Source: Rhyzopertha dominica
Lineage: Eukaryota; Arthropoda; Insecta; Coleoptera; Bostrichidae
Assembly (NCBI GenBank): GCA_025024175.1
Contig: QCXZ01000064.1
Location: 58,797,325 to 58,861,324, forward strand
Reading direction: 5' to 3'
Length of the DNA stretch: 64,000 bases
Shown here: positions 32,291 to 42,789 of the stretch, in pieces
Layout of the letters: each line of letters starts with the position of its first letter
Position numbering within the stretch: position 1 is the first letter of the stretch
The notes under the pieces: model-generated
What the model was told of the DNA's origin: nothing
Databases searched by the model: none
What the model saw: only the letters and a program-made list of their open reading frames with translations
Made by a program: the position numbers and the translations under genes

Positions 32291-34059
32291 CAGCCCGCAA
32301 AAGAAAATACAAAAACAATTAACGAAGGAGTTCCTCAAAAGAAGCAAATAATCTTTATCAGCGTGTATTATACAACACTTTTTATAGAAAGATTTCAAGC
32401 TTAAGAGAAATAAAAAAATTTCAAAGAAAATTACAATTTTTAGCACAAGTCGCAATTAATTCCGGTTTGTGCGTTTTATGTACAAAGCGAATACGAAAAT
32501 TAGGGAAGAGAATTAAAAGAGTGAGAAGAAAAATTGGTATCAGATGTGGAAGATGCATTGTTAGTGGCAGAAAGTAAAATATTGCTCCAAATATTTAGCA
32601 TGAAGTATAAGAAGGAATGCAAGTCCTTTAAAAGTAGAAAAGCATCCAGAATATCAATAGTGAGAGTGGTAGTATTATTCGATGCTGAAGCGTGCTGATG
32701 AATGAAAATTGTTACATTTCCAAGAAAACAATGCTTTCAAATGTTATCATAAAATCTGTATAGATTTGGCAAGTAAATTACTTTGCTGAAAACACTGAGT
32801 GATAGGTAGAAAGCTAAAAAGTCCAAAATCTTGGATCCAGATGACATTATAAAATTCCTGACACAAGTTCCGGATGACGACTATCTATTGATAAGGGTTA
32901 TATTTATAATAATGATTTTTATTGCTGGTCTATGTTTATGTTTGGAATTGTAGGTTGTCGCTATTTAACACGAGGATATAAGAATTAAAAAGAACTCAAC
33001 GTACCCTTCTAATCATTAAGAACACCCAATAACCTCGATAGAGTCAAGTTTTCAAGTTACTACACGTGTCTGACCTAGCTAAATACATTTAAATCAGTTA
33101 TGTTAGTGTCAATTGCAGGGCAATAGATAGGTTATTCAACCACCATGGACTACTCAATTATCTCGAGGGTCAAAGTATATGAATGCAAATACGCATTGAT
33201 AAATTTTATTTGCGAGCGAATTTACTGTTTTCATTTACACATGCTCCACATGAACCTGAAAATAAATTTCAACATATAATTCATATAGTAATTAATTTAA
33301 AATAAAAAGTATATAAAAATATTTTTTATAAAAGAATGCTTTTACGATGGCGTTCTAAAAAATAGTAAATAAGCAAAAATTTGAATATTCAGGAAATAAT
33401 AAAATAAAAATAATTTTGTACCATTAAAAGCTTCTCTAGTGTTGTAATTTACAAATACCTGCGTCCCATAAAAAATCACTGTTAGATTTAGGCCTACAAA
33501 CTCTCGGAGGGCGACTAATACTTGCAAAGTATTTGACCAGCAGAGTCTACAGAATTGATATTGTTGTAGTGCGGGGAACCAATTCGTGGTTGTCTCTGGT
33601 TTAGAAATGTCAGATGTATAATATTTGCTGTAGCAAGGTCTCAGAGCGGTGGTGGTGAAAAGACTAAAATGCTTAGAAAGATCTGACAGTTTACATAAGG
33701 AGCCAGAGGATAAGTAATATTATTATTATAATAGTATTATATATTAATTTTAGTAAAACTAGTAAAATGTATGTAGGGAGATTTCGGCCTTGGAGTAGAA
33801 ATTATTTTTTTATATTTTTTCTATTGCCAAGCTTTCGTATCTTTTTAATACATCATTAGGGCTTACTACAACAACAAGGTACAGGTAAATTAATTTCTTA
33901 ATAAACACATTCTTATATCACTTACAGAAATTTGAGATTATATTTTTGAACAGCAAAACCAATTTAACACACGCTAAATAGTGAATTTTTATGATGTCAG
34001 ATGTACCAGACCATACTAGATTTAAAGTCCTATTTTTAGTCACACAACAAAACAACCTA
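32291..34059. other. No recognised gene
   Basis: AT-rich. 33950-34059 may be the decayed continuation of the Tc1-like transposase whose QQDGAP motif ends near 34090. Confidence 0.4.
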
Positions 34060-34262
34060 TTAATTATTACAGCCATGCTGTGATTTCGCGCAGGTGCCCC
34101 ATCTTGTTGGAACCATAGATTTTGTCTTACTTGTAAATTTACATTTTGGAGAAATACCGGTAAAGTGTTTCTTAAAAAATTTGTCGTTTAAGCTATCGCG
34201 AAAAAAATAAGGTTCAACAATTTGTTTCCCCAATATTCCGCACCAGACATTCGTCGATTAGA
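34060..34262 (-). pseudogene. Tc1-like transposase, second part (beyond nested mariner)
   Basis: On the minus strand, immediately beyond the mariner's left TA, the text reads NVWCGILGKQIVEPYFFRDSLN, the block between first and second catalytic residues in insect Tc1/mariner transposases, and after a frameshift NVNLQVRQNLWFQQDGAPA, with the second catalytic Asp intact. It continues the transposase whose N-terminus lies at 35521-35833. The piece that should join them, including the first catalytic SDE block (about 100 residues), is missing, so an internal deletion borders the mariner insertion. The third catalytic motif is not found downstream. Confidence 0.7.
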
Positions 34263-35520
34263 TACGAGGCATGTTTTTTAAGTAAGTACCGTTTTGCGAT
34301 TCCGCCGCCGCAGCGCTACGGTCGGCGTTCCGCGCATGCGCGCTGGTTACCTACATCTCTTGTCTACGCACTGACGCCATTACAGTTTGATTCTTCATTG
34401 TATACGTTGTTTACTGAGTGTTTAAGATGCCTCCGACAATCATGAGTCCCGCCGATTGTGAAGTACGGGCTGTTATACGATTTCTTAGTGCTAAAGGCGT
34501 AAAACCGATCGATATTCATCGTGAGATCTGTGAAGTTTACGGACAAAACATTATGAGTGATGGAATGGTAAGGAAATGGGCGGGAGCATTTAAAGATGGC
34601 CGCACAAATGTGCATGATGAAGAACGGAGTGGGCGTCCTTCGGTCGTTAATGAAGATTTGGTGCAGAAAATGAACGAAAAGGTGAGTGAAAATAGACGCT
34701 TTACAGAATTACCGGAAATTGTGTTCACGTTGGCTTCCGAAAAATGTTGACGGATTTGCACAAAACCCAACGTTTAGGCAGTGCATTGACTTTCCTTGAG
34801 CGGTACCACAATGAAGGTGAAGATTTTTTAGACCAAATTGTTACTGGTGACGAAACATGGGTGGCCTACGTCACACCAGAATCGAAACAACAATCCATGG
34901 AATGGCGACATTCATCATCACCCAAAAAAGTGAAGTTTAAGCAAACAATTTCTGCCCGGAAAACCATGTGCACGGTTTTTTGGGACAGAAAAGGAGTATT
35001 GCTAGTGGAGTTTCTGCCTCGTAATGAGACAATCAATACAGCGTCTTATTGTAAGACATTGAACAATCTGCGTCGTGCAATCCAGAACAAAAGACATGGC
35101 AAGTTGAGTAAGGGTATCGTTTTGCTGCATGACAATACCCGTCCACATGTGGCTAATCGGACCAAAGATCTCATCAAATCTTTTAAATGGGAAACTCTAG
35201 ATCATCCTCCATACAGCCCTGATCTGGCGCCCAGCGACTACCATTTGTTCCTGCACTTGAAGAAACACCTGGGTGGTTAGCGCCTTCAAGACGATAACGA
35301 AGTCGAAACATTTGTGATACAGTGGTTAACAAGTCAGGCGGCAGAATTTTATGAGGTGGGTATTCAAAAACTGGTGCCACGTTATGACAAGTGCCTCAAT
35401 ATTCACGGAAATTATGTAAAAAAGTAGATTAAGGTACAGGCTTTCATGTAAGATAAAATTATTGCGATATCTTTGCACGTCTTTTTTTAATTCCAAAACG
35501 GTAAAAGAACATGCCTCGTA
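34263..35520 (+). mobile_element. mariner transposon (1254 bp) with TA duplication and matching TIRs
   Basis: The element spans 34265-35518, flanked by TA on each side. Its termini are inverted copies: CGAGGCATGTT...ACCGTTTTG at the left and the reverse complement of CCAAAACGGT...AACATGCCTCG at the right. It encodes a mariner transposase (34427-35427). It is nested in an opposite-strand Tc1-like transposase remnant. Length and ends fit a nearly complete mariner with a small internal deletion. Confidence 0.93.
34427..35427 (+). pseudogene. mariner transposase (D,D34D), inactive
   Basis: The ATG at 34427 opens a frame with the N-terminal helix-turn-helix region (CEVRAVIRFLSAKGVKPIDI, then VRKWAGAFKDGRTNVHDEER and SGRPS). 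The C-terminal part has MLTDLHKTQRLGSALTFLER, VTGDETW with the first catalytic Asp, LLHDNTRPH with the second, and YSPDLAPSDYHLF with the third, the D,D34D pattern, followed by a typical mariner tail ending NIHGNYVKK. Three lesions are visible: loss of roughly 30 residues after RRFTEL (about 34705), a one-base frameshift near 34741, and a stop at 35278-35280 that removes the last 49 residues. All three catalytic Asp are kept. Confidence 0.92.
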
Positions 35521-35833
35521 GTTTGAAAATGTCCTTCTCGAATCCAATTATTCGGTGTACTGAAGACAGACTAATACCGGTTGCNCTTGAGACTACCCTT
35601 TGAGTAACATGAGGATACTCTAATTTCATTATCAGGGCCTGTTGCTGTTCTTTCCCTTGACTTTTTCAGTGGTGGCCAGTGTGTCCTTAAAGTTAATTCA
35701 AGGCTCTTGAAAATTGTATCGGCAGGAGCTCTTCTATTTGGAAAACGTCTGTATAAACGGGCAGCAGCGGAAGCATTTTTCTTGCATTCACCATAAATCA
35801 AAATCATATCTGTTTTTTCATCATCTGAATACA
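35521..35833 (-). pseudogene. DUF4817-type N-terminus of Tc1-like transposase
   Basis: From the ATG at 35833, MYSDDEKTDMILIYGECKKN then ASAAARLYRRFPNRRAPAD and a later LRTHW match the DUF4817 helix-turn-helix domain (E--DM-LIYGE---NA--AARLY--RFP-RR-P), common at the N-terminus of insect Tc1/mariner-like transposases. After ATGPDNEIRVS the frame shifts and ATGISLSSVHRII, a second helix-turn-helix (--TGIS-SSV-RIL), runs up to the mariner's right TA. The remainder resumes at 34262. The start codon may be real for the old element, but the gene is split and frameshifted. Confidence 0.75.
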
Positions 35834-35894
35834 TTTTGACTTTTAAGAAATACAGTGATAGGAACCATAGCGCATAGCCGTCATGGATTCCCAA

Positions 35895-37012
35895 TTTATT
35901 TTTAAAATAATACCATTATGTAAAATAACCACATTGGCGATGAGAATGTATTATGGGTTGCATTTTTAATTTCGTTAGGGTCATTATCATTCGTGAAACG
36001 ACCTGTACACTGTCACATATAGGAGTCCAGTAAAGGATCCTTAGCAGCAAAAGAATCTTCAGCTGTTTTGGGATGTTGGGAATATGATTTCAGGCCCCAA
36101 TAAAGTAAGGAAAAAAGTAAGGATAAGCGGTTTGCTACCTAGGCTAATGCGCATCTATTGCTCTGCCGATTTAACCTGCACAGATGTCTGACGATACCAG
36201 TACATTTCTTAAAAATGTATTACAAGTATGGGAGGATATAAGTACTAAGTACAGCACATATTTTTTATATTTCAAAAGTAAAACGTGATAAAGACAAAAC
36301 GTACACGTTAAACTGCTAAAACGAAACGACGCCAGTCTTACAACTCACAAAAGAACCGTGTTATAAAGCACTTAAACCGTGGGAGTGACAANACGCCAGC
36401 GAAACTCCTCGCCCTCGGCTTGTTGGCGATGATTCAAAATCGATTTACTCGTCCTGCGGAGAAGTGGATCGTAAAGAAGTTTTAAAAATAAAGTCCTCTA
36501 ACACAGTTTCGTTCGTAAATCAGCGGGGGCTTTTTAAACCCAGCGATAGCATCGATGTCATTAATAACAAAGTGGAAACAATGAGATGATCTACGTCGTT
36601 CACTATTAATTAAAACCGGACGACTATAAATCCGTTGTCAGTGGCAGATGTTGAAGTATCGAAATGTTCCGTGCAATTCCCCTTGCATGATCAATACGTT
36701 GTGCACAAATGCGTTCGCGTGGACGTGAAGGAATCTGATGAGAGGCCGGTTGCAAATCCGTCTGGAGATCGGCTACACGAGGCACTACACTTTGAGGAGT
36801 TGGACGTCCTCATGTGAAGCTCCAGATGCGCTTTGTTCTGTAATAAATTGGAGTGTTTATGTACGGCAGTTGTAGCAAACACTCCAGATGGAACGTTGAG
36901 TGGTTTGATTGGGTTTTCTAGGAAAAACGATTGCATGAGAGGAATTCTCATCGTTTGCTTGATTAGGAACTTCCGTGTTGCTTTGGATTTAAAATGAACG
37001 GGAAAATGTATG
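35895..37012. other. No convincing gene; GC-balanced island at 36380-36830
   Basis: 36380-36830 is CpG-containing unique sequence. It holds an open frame of about 67 codons (ending at 36817) whose text (SVADVEVSKCSVQFPLHDQY, then PVANPSGD) matches nothing I know; it could be a small exon, but no clear splice sites were seen. The rest is unassigned. Confidence 0.35.
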
Positions 37013-37070
37013 ACTTTCAGAGCTAAGCTGCTTCTGAGAAAGACGCGGTGATTGGTGTCGAAGGCCTTGA
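37013..37070 (+). repeat. Diverged PLE-B-type terminus
   Basis: TTCAGAGCTA-GCTTCTGAGAAAGAC...GGTGTCGAAGGC matches the hammerhead-like 3' terminus of PLE-B (20895-20945), with the GAAAC box decayed to GAAGG. Confidence 0.5.
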
Positions 37071-37379
37071 GAATGACAAGTTGTGGTTGTCTGATATAAG
37101 CTCCATTGCATGCAATAATTTATCTTTCTCTGTACATATTAATAATAGTAATAATACGAGGGTGAATGCTTTCAGCGTCCATAATATAATATTTTTTATG
37201 AAAGATCGCTGTCTCTTGAAAACACTGACAAAAAGTTATTAGTCTGACGTTTCGATTACACCTGTAATCTTTGTCAAAGACGAAGAACCTCAAAATTTGC
37301 CTGACACAAGTTCAAACAAAATTTTGAAGGTAAATAAAAAAGTCACCAAGGAAGCGAGACGTCATAGAAACACCGTGTC

Positions 37380-38758
37380 AACCTTATAAAAAAGAAACTT
37401 GATAAAATATAACTAACACCTAACTCATAATTTCCACAATCCCTATTAAAATTATTGGTATTCCTACAAATTTCTATAGCTTCTTTTATTAGACGTTTGT
37501 GATAATATTTTTCTCTATGTAAAATGTTTGTTTTACCAAAGTCAATAATGTGTTTAGTCAAATATGAGTGTTCAGCTACGGAAGATTTATCTATCTGTTG
37601 CAACCTAGTAGCACGTATGTGTTCTTTCAAACGCGTACCTACTTTTCTTTTAGTTTGACCTATGTAACACTTGCCTCAAGAACAAGTAATTTTGTAAACA
37701 CCTTCACTCTCTAAACGTACTTTATCTTTAGTAGAACTTAAAATTTAATTTAATTATTATATGTACTATCAACAACTAAAATATCGTGTTTTCTAAGCAT
37801 CCTTTCTAATTTTTCCGAAAGGCCTTGTACATATGGCAAACTCAGCTTCAATTTACTTTGTCCTGGCTGAGAATTTACTTGATATGGATGAGCACTTTTA
37901 TTAAAAACTGACCAAATATTCTTATTACTATAATCATTTCTCACTAGCGCTGATTTCTATAAAAAACTTTCGTCTGAGATCCTTTGTGCTCTAACAAATA
38001 ACGTCCTTATAAGACTATTCTTTTGAGAGGGATGGTGGTGATATGAGCCATGTAAATATCTGTCTGTGTGTGTTGGTTTTCTGTAAACCTTGTGTCCAAA
38101 TTGTCCAGTGATTGTTCTGTAAATTTGGACATCCAAGAAAGGTAAACTAACATTGCTTTCTAATTCCATAGTAAATTTTATGTCAGGATTTTGACTGTTC
38201 AAATGATTTAGAAACCTACCCAACTCTTCTATACCGTGGGGCCAAATAACAAAAGTGTCATCTACGTACCTATACCAACATTTTGGCTTAAACCGAAAAC
38301 TGTTTATAGCTACCTAGGCGAGCGGTATTAAGCTTGTATTTGATGATATCTATCGTTTCAGGGATGGGTACTTTCGTAAATAAAGAAACCACATCAAAAC
38401 TAACTAAAATATCACCTTCTACTTAAACTTAAACCTTTTATAATATCAATAAAGTCTGAAGAATTTTTGATGAAACTACTGGTTTCCTATATAAGGTTTT
38501 AAAAAATTTTGCCAATCTGTAACAAGGACTGTCAATCGTATTGACCATGGGTCTTAACGGCACATTGTTTTTATGGATTTAGGGCAAACCATACAATTTA
38601 GGACTTAAGAGACTTCTCCTCATTCAAAAGGTTTGGACTTTTGATAGGATCATTAGTAATTTTAGAAATTTTTGAGGTAGGATCTCGGAATAATTTTTGT
38701 TATGTTTCCTCATCTAACAATTCTCTAACTTTATTCTCATAATCTGTTAATAATATTT
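37380..38758 (-). pseudogene. PLE-C minus copy: RT and GIY-YIG endonuclease
   Basis: Reading leftward: DYENKVRELLDEET; RDPTSKISKITNDPIK; the LYGLPK-H block, here WFAL; TIDSPCYRLAKF-like text; a decayed DVVSLFTKVP (about 38380); a Y-x-YVDD equivalent at about 38258-38275; FTMELESNVSLPFLDVQIYR; VYRKPTHTDRYLHGSYHHHP (thumb); and the endonuclease with CSCGKCYVGQTKRK (about 37640-37720) and LKEHIRATRLQQ with AEHSYLTKHIIDF. A segment including the MGSPLS motif is deleted between DIIKYK and YVDD near 38320, whereas the plus copy retains it. Several frameshifts and stops are present. Confidence 0.85.
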
Positions 38759-38822
38759 CTTTTTGCAAAGAACTTTCGTTTGTGTTCTAACAAATAACGT
38801 CCTTATAAGACTTATTCTTTTG

Positions 38823-39990
38823 AGAGGAGTTAGTTTTGGCATGGTTTCTTTATTTACGAAAGTACCCATCTCTGAAACGATAGATATCATCAAACCCAAG
38901 CTTCGTAGCGATCCTCTAGATGACACAATAGCCAGATTATCTGAACGTTGTTTAAAATCTACATATTTCTTATGGAATGATAATTTTTATGAACAAAAAT
39001 CAGGTTGTGCAATGGGTTCACCTCTAAGTCTNGTAGTGGTCAATTTGTTTATGGAAAATTTTGAACAGTTTTCGGTTTAAGCCAAAATTTTAGTATTAGG
39101 TACGTAGATAACACTTTTGTTATTTGGCCCCACGGTATAGAAAAGTTAAAATTTACTATGGAATTAGAAAGCAATGTTAGTTTACCTTTCTTGGATGTCC
39201 AAATTTACAGAATAAACACTGGACAGTTTGGACACAAGGTTTACAGAAAACCAACACACACAGACAGATATTTACATGGCTCATATCACCACCATCCCTC
39301 TCAAAAGAATAGTCTTATGAGGACGTTATTTGCTAGAGCACAATGGATCTCCAACGAAAGTTCTTTACAAAAAGAAATATATAATCTTAAATCAGCGCTA
39401 GTGAGAAATGGTTATAGCAATAAGAATATTTGATCAGTTTTTAATAAAAGTGCTCATCCAAATCAAGTAAATTCTCAGCCAGGACAAAGTAAATTAAAGT
39501 TGAGTTTGCCTTATGTACAAGGCCTTTCAGAAAAATTAAAGAGGATGCTTGGAAAACACGATATTTTAGTTGTTGATAGCACATATTTATATATTTAGAT
39601 AAAATTCTACTAAAGATAAAGTACATTTAGAGAGTGAAGGTGTTTTCAAAATTACTTGTTCTTGCGGCAAGTGTTACGTAGGTCAAACTAAAGGAAAGTA
39701 GGTACACGTTTGAAAGAACACATACGTGCTACTAGGATGCAACAGATAGATAAATCTTCCGTAGCTGAACATTCATATTTGAAATGATTGACTTTGATAA
39801 AACAAAAATTTTACATAGAGAAAATATTATCACAAACGTCTAATAAAAGAAGCTATAGAAATTTGTAGGAATACTAATAATTTTAATAAGGATTGTGGAA
39901 ATTATGAGTTAGGTGATATTTGGAAGACTTTTTGTAGTTATCTTTTATCAAATAGTTCGTGTATATCTAGTAGGTAGGTAGTTCCTTTTT
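38823..39990 (+). pseudogene. PLE-C plus copy: RT and GIY-YIG endonuclease
   Basis: The copy starts inside the RT with VSFGMVSLFTKVPI (first catalytic Asp replaced by Gly), then SGCAMGSPLS (39000-39029), VVNLFMENFEQF, RYVDNTF (39098-39118; second YVDD Asp changed to Asn), LPFLDVQIYR, YRKPTHTDRYLHGSYHHHP, and in shifted frames the endonuclease CSCGKCYVGQT (about 39650-39685) and KEHIRATRMQQ. It lacks the N-terminal fingers. Both catalytic losses plus frameshifts make it inactive. It is highly similar to the minus copy, so the two arms can pair over more than 1 kb. Confidence 0.88.
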
Positions 39991-40210
39991 CGTCGTTAGG
40001 TTCTTTTTTATTAGGTTGGCACGTTGTTTCTATGACATCTCGCTTCCTTGGTGAGTTGTTTATTTACTTTCAACATTTTGTTTAAACTTGTGCCAGGCAA
40101 ATTTTGAGGTTCCTCGTCTTTGGCAAAGATTACAGGTGTAATCGAAACGTCAGACTAATAACTTTCTGTCAGTGTTTTCGAGAGACAGCGATCTTTCCGA
40201 GAAAATATTA

Positions 40211-41196
40211 TTTTATAAATGAAATACTATTGCATTATTTTCAGTATTGTTGGTTTTCTACTTTGTATTAGCCTTCATAAATTTTTGCCAAAACTATTGT
40301 TACATACGTTATTCCAGAGCAGTGGCCGCCTTCTGGTTGTCAACCTGCTAGACCGCGTCACTTCACAAAAAGAAAACAAGAAGTTGTTTCATTCTCCGGT
40401 TAAACCAGAACACAACAAAAACAGCTCGCCATTGTAGTTGAACCGTCCCGTTTTAGATGGAACATAAACATTCGTATGCGTCACGGGTGCTTGCATATGA
40501 CGGATCTACGTCGCTTGAATGGGACTATCCCGATAAATTATCATGTCTAAGCGTAACGGTCATAGCCTTAATAAGAGCAACATCTGCCGGGTCACTGCGA
40601 TCCGCATTGTGAAAATGATCACGTCCGAACCTAATTACGTACGCCGGGCCCCAGAAAGAGAGAAGGATCTAAAACTTCTAATAAAAAGCGGGATTTACGA
40701 GCCGTGTTTAAAAATAATTTGAAATTAAAATCGCCGTCCTGAAGCGTCGCTGATAAGGTTCCAGGGTATTAAACTTATGAAGTCGTAAATGAAAAATTAT
40801 GGCGGATTTCCACCGGTGGAATTTATGGCAGTAGCTGGGTTTGCATTGGAAATGTTCGCTTTTATTGCCTGTGCTGCAATAATTAATATAAGTATCGAGG
40901 ATGCGCAGATTAGAGAAGATTTGTCAAACTCTAGAAAAAAATATAGATTTTTTCAAGTATATAGTTACACTTTATTGATGAAACCGGTTTATAAGGACAT
41001 GTTTCGATTTTAACAAGAAGTGAACAATAACGCTATCAAAATTTTACACAATTTGGGTATTTGGCATGTACTTATATTTTATTAAATTGCATATTAATAG
41101 ATAGCATCTAATACACAAAACAGCTGTGACAGCTTATACGTTCGAGAAAATGGATCGTAAGGTGTATTTTTAATATTAAAAATGTCAATATTTAAA
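40211..41196. other. GC-balanced unique island (40310-40790); no gene
   Basis: CpG-containing sequence without recognised frame, repeat or RNA. Short frames at 40219 and 40789 have no recognisable motif. Confidence 0.35.
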
Positions 41197-42221
41197 GGGA
41201 CCGCCAAAACGCGAACATATTGGCCGTGACGTCAGGTGTCTTGTAAATGGCCGCTTGTTTACATCTGGGGTCAGCGCGTCACGCGTCAGCGTCAGCCCGT
41301 CAATTTATCAGTTTGTTGTTTGCGTTCATTTTGTGACAAGCGAATTAAAATACGCGAAGAAAAAGTGAAATACTTATGAGTAATGACTTCTGAAGGCATG
41401 TTCATTGTCATGGAATTTGTGTACAGCGACGATCGGTTCAACGCGGCGGAAATGAGGAACGTAAAAGCAACAAGGTAAGTGAACTTTTAATCAAATTAAC
41501 GTAACATTCATAATTTGATCACAGTGGGTTGTTGGACACATACTACTTGTAAACATAAAAATGTAAGAATCAAAAATATACCCTAAACTTGACATTTATT
41601 TTAGAGGTCAGTATAAATATAAATTGCCATTTATTTTCGGGGCTGTTGCGGCTGGTTTCCAGTCTGGCTAACAGTTGAATATATGGCAAACAAACGTCTT
41701 TCTTTATTATAACATTTCCCTCTATTAACTTAAAACGCATATAATTTTCCATATCCTCTTTAAGCTATAACAATATGGAAACTTAATGGTAAACACATAT
41801 AACCCCAAAAAGAATAATAAAACTTACGTTAAGAATTAAGATGATCTTCATAATAGATAAACAAACTTTGCGATTTCGGCATATCACGTCTAGGGGCCTT
41901 AAACAACTTTTTCATACGCTGATAATCTCGAGGAACGGTTGCAAAAATATTTTGTTAGCTGTACTGACTGAAGTACTTTTATAACCATGTACAAAACAAT
42001 ACTTGTTTTGTTTTCCATATATAATAGATGCTTGTAAAACTACACAAATCACTTTTATCTGCGGCCTCTTACACCATCCTTTCAATAAACACCATACAAA
42101 AGCTTTTCCAATACAAGAATGATACTACACCATTAAACAGCACGCTCCTCGGTAATGTTTACATGACATTTGACGTCACGAGTTGAATAACCTTCGATAG
42201 AAGCGTTTTGGCGGTGACTCC
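41197..42221 (+). mobile_element. Candidate TIR transposon with a promoter-like left end
   Basis: The left end (GGGACCGCCAAAACGCGAAC, then CGTGACGTCAGGTGTC and TGTAAA) recurs in reverse at the right end (GTAAACA, GACATTTGACGTCACG, GCGTTTTGGCGGTGACTCC), giving imperfect TIRs of about 60-70 bp around 1 kb. Both ends contain a TGACGTCA palindrome. The interior begins CpG-rich and contains a first-exon-like stretch: ATG at 41383, 30 codons, and an excellent splice donor AAG|GTAAGT at 41474/41475. No transposase domain follows. Flanks carry TTAA/TTA-like text but no exact target duplication is evident. Confidence 0.45.
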
Positions 42222-42789
42222 TAAGATTCGAATTTCAGACCTGAAATTCTCTACCTACAAAAATTTTTTTGTTTTTTTACATGACGTGCGGTATATATGC
42301 ACTTCAAGATTCATTTTACGTAATTTAAAAAAAAAGTGATAATACCCAATTGTAATTAAATTACGCGTATAAGACCTCAAAGAGATCACCTTTACAAGTA
42401 TTTATAGTGCCTGAGTGATAGGTTTATCTCAGTCACTAGTAACTCAGTGGAGACTGGTCGCGGGTGCGCAACAGCCGTCGTAATAAGTACACGTAACGCG
42501 AAATTGTGCTTTAAAATATTGAAACATGAAAAGAAAACACTAAAATTGGGAATACGTTTGTAAATTTAATTATCTACACTTTACAGACAGAGTGGCTACT
42601 AACTACCCCTGATGAAGTATTTTGTATTTGTCTTCTTTGTAGAAAATTTAAATGCATGATTCCAAAGACGAGACATGAAAGACAGCGACGTAATCCTCTT
42701 GCACAATAACGCTTGATCGCATAAAGCAGTGTCAGTTAGTCAAAAGAGTTTGCGAGAAGAACTGCTGAGAAATTGTCTCATATCTCCCG
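42222..42789. other. No recognised gene
   Basis: AT-rich with a short GC-balanced patch at 42420-42500. No motif recognised. Confidence 0.4.

Larger units (their letters stand above)
37183..40210. mobile_element. Palindromic head-to-head pair of Penelope-like elements (PLE-C)
   Basis: A minus-strand copy (38760 down to 37183) and a plus-strand copy (38823 to 40210) face away from a central junction. Both end in the same terminal sequence: a hairpin with 7 paired bases directly followed by GAAACGTC (37254-37269 and 40128-40143) and a CGCTTCCTTGGTGA block. The same terminus occurs alone at 1-150 and diverged at 1290-1445. At the junction (38763-38822) a short minus-strand thumb fragment is fused, over the shared word AAAGAAATAT, to the RT start, so the minus copy itself contains a partial tandem joint. 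Inverted and partial-tandem arrangements are known for Penelope elements. Confidence 0.85.

Noticed and set aside
42607..42640. CTGATGA word as hammerhead box
   Set aside because: No GAAA box with an intervening hairpin follows.
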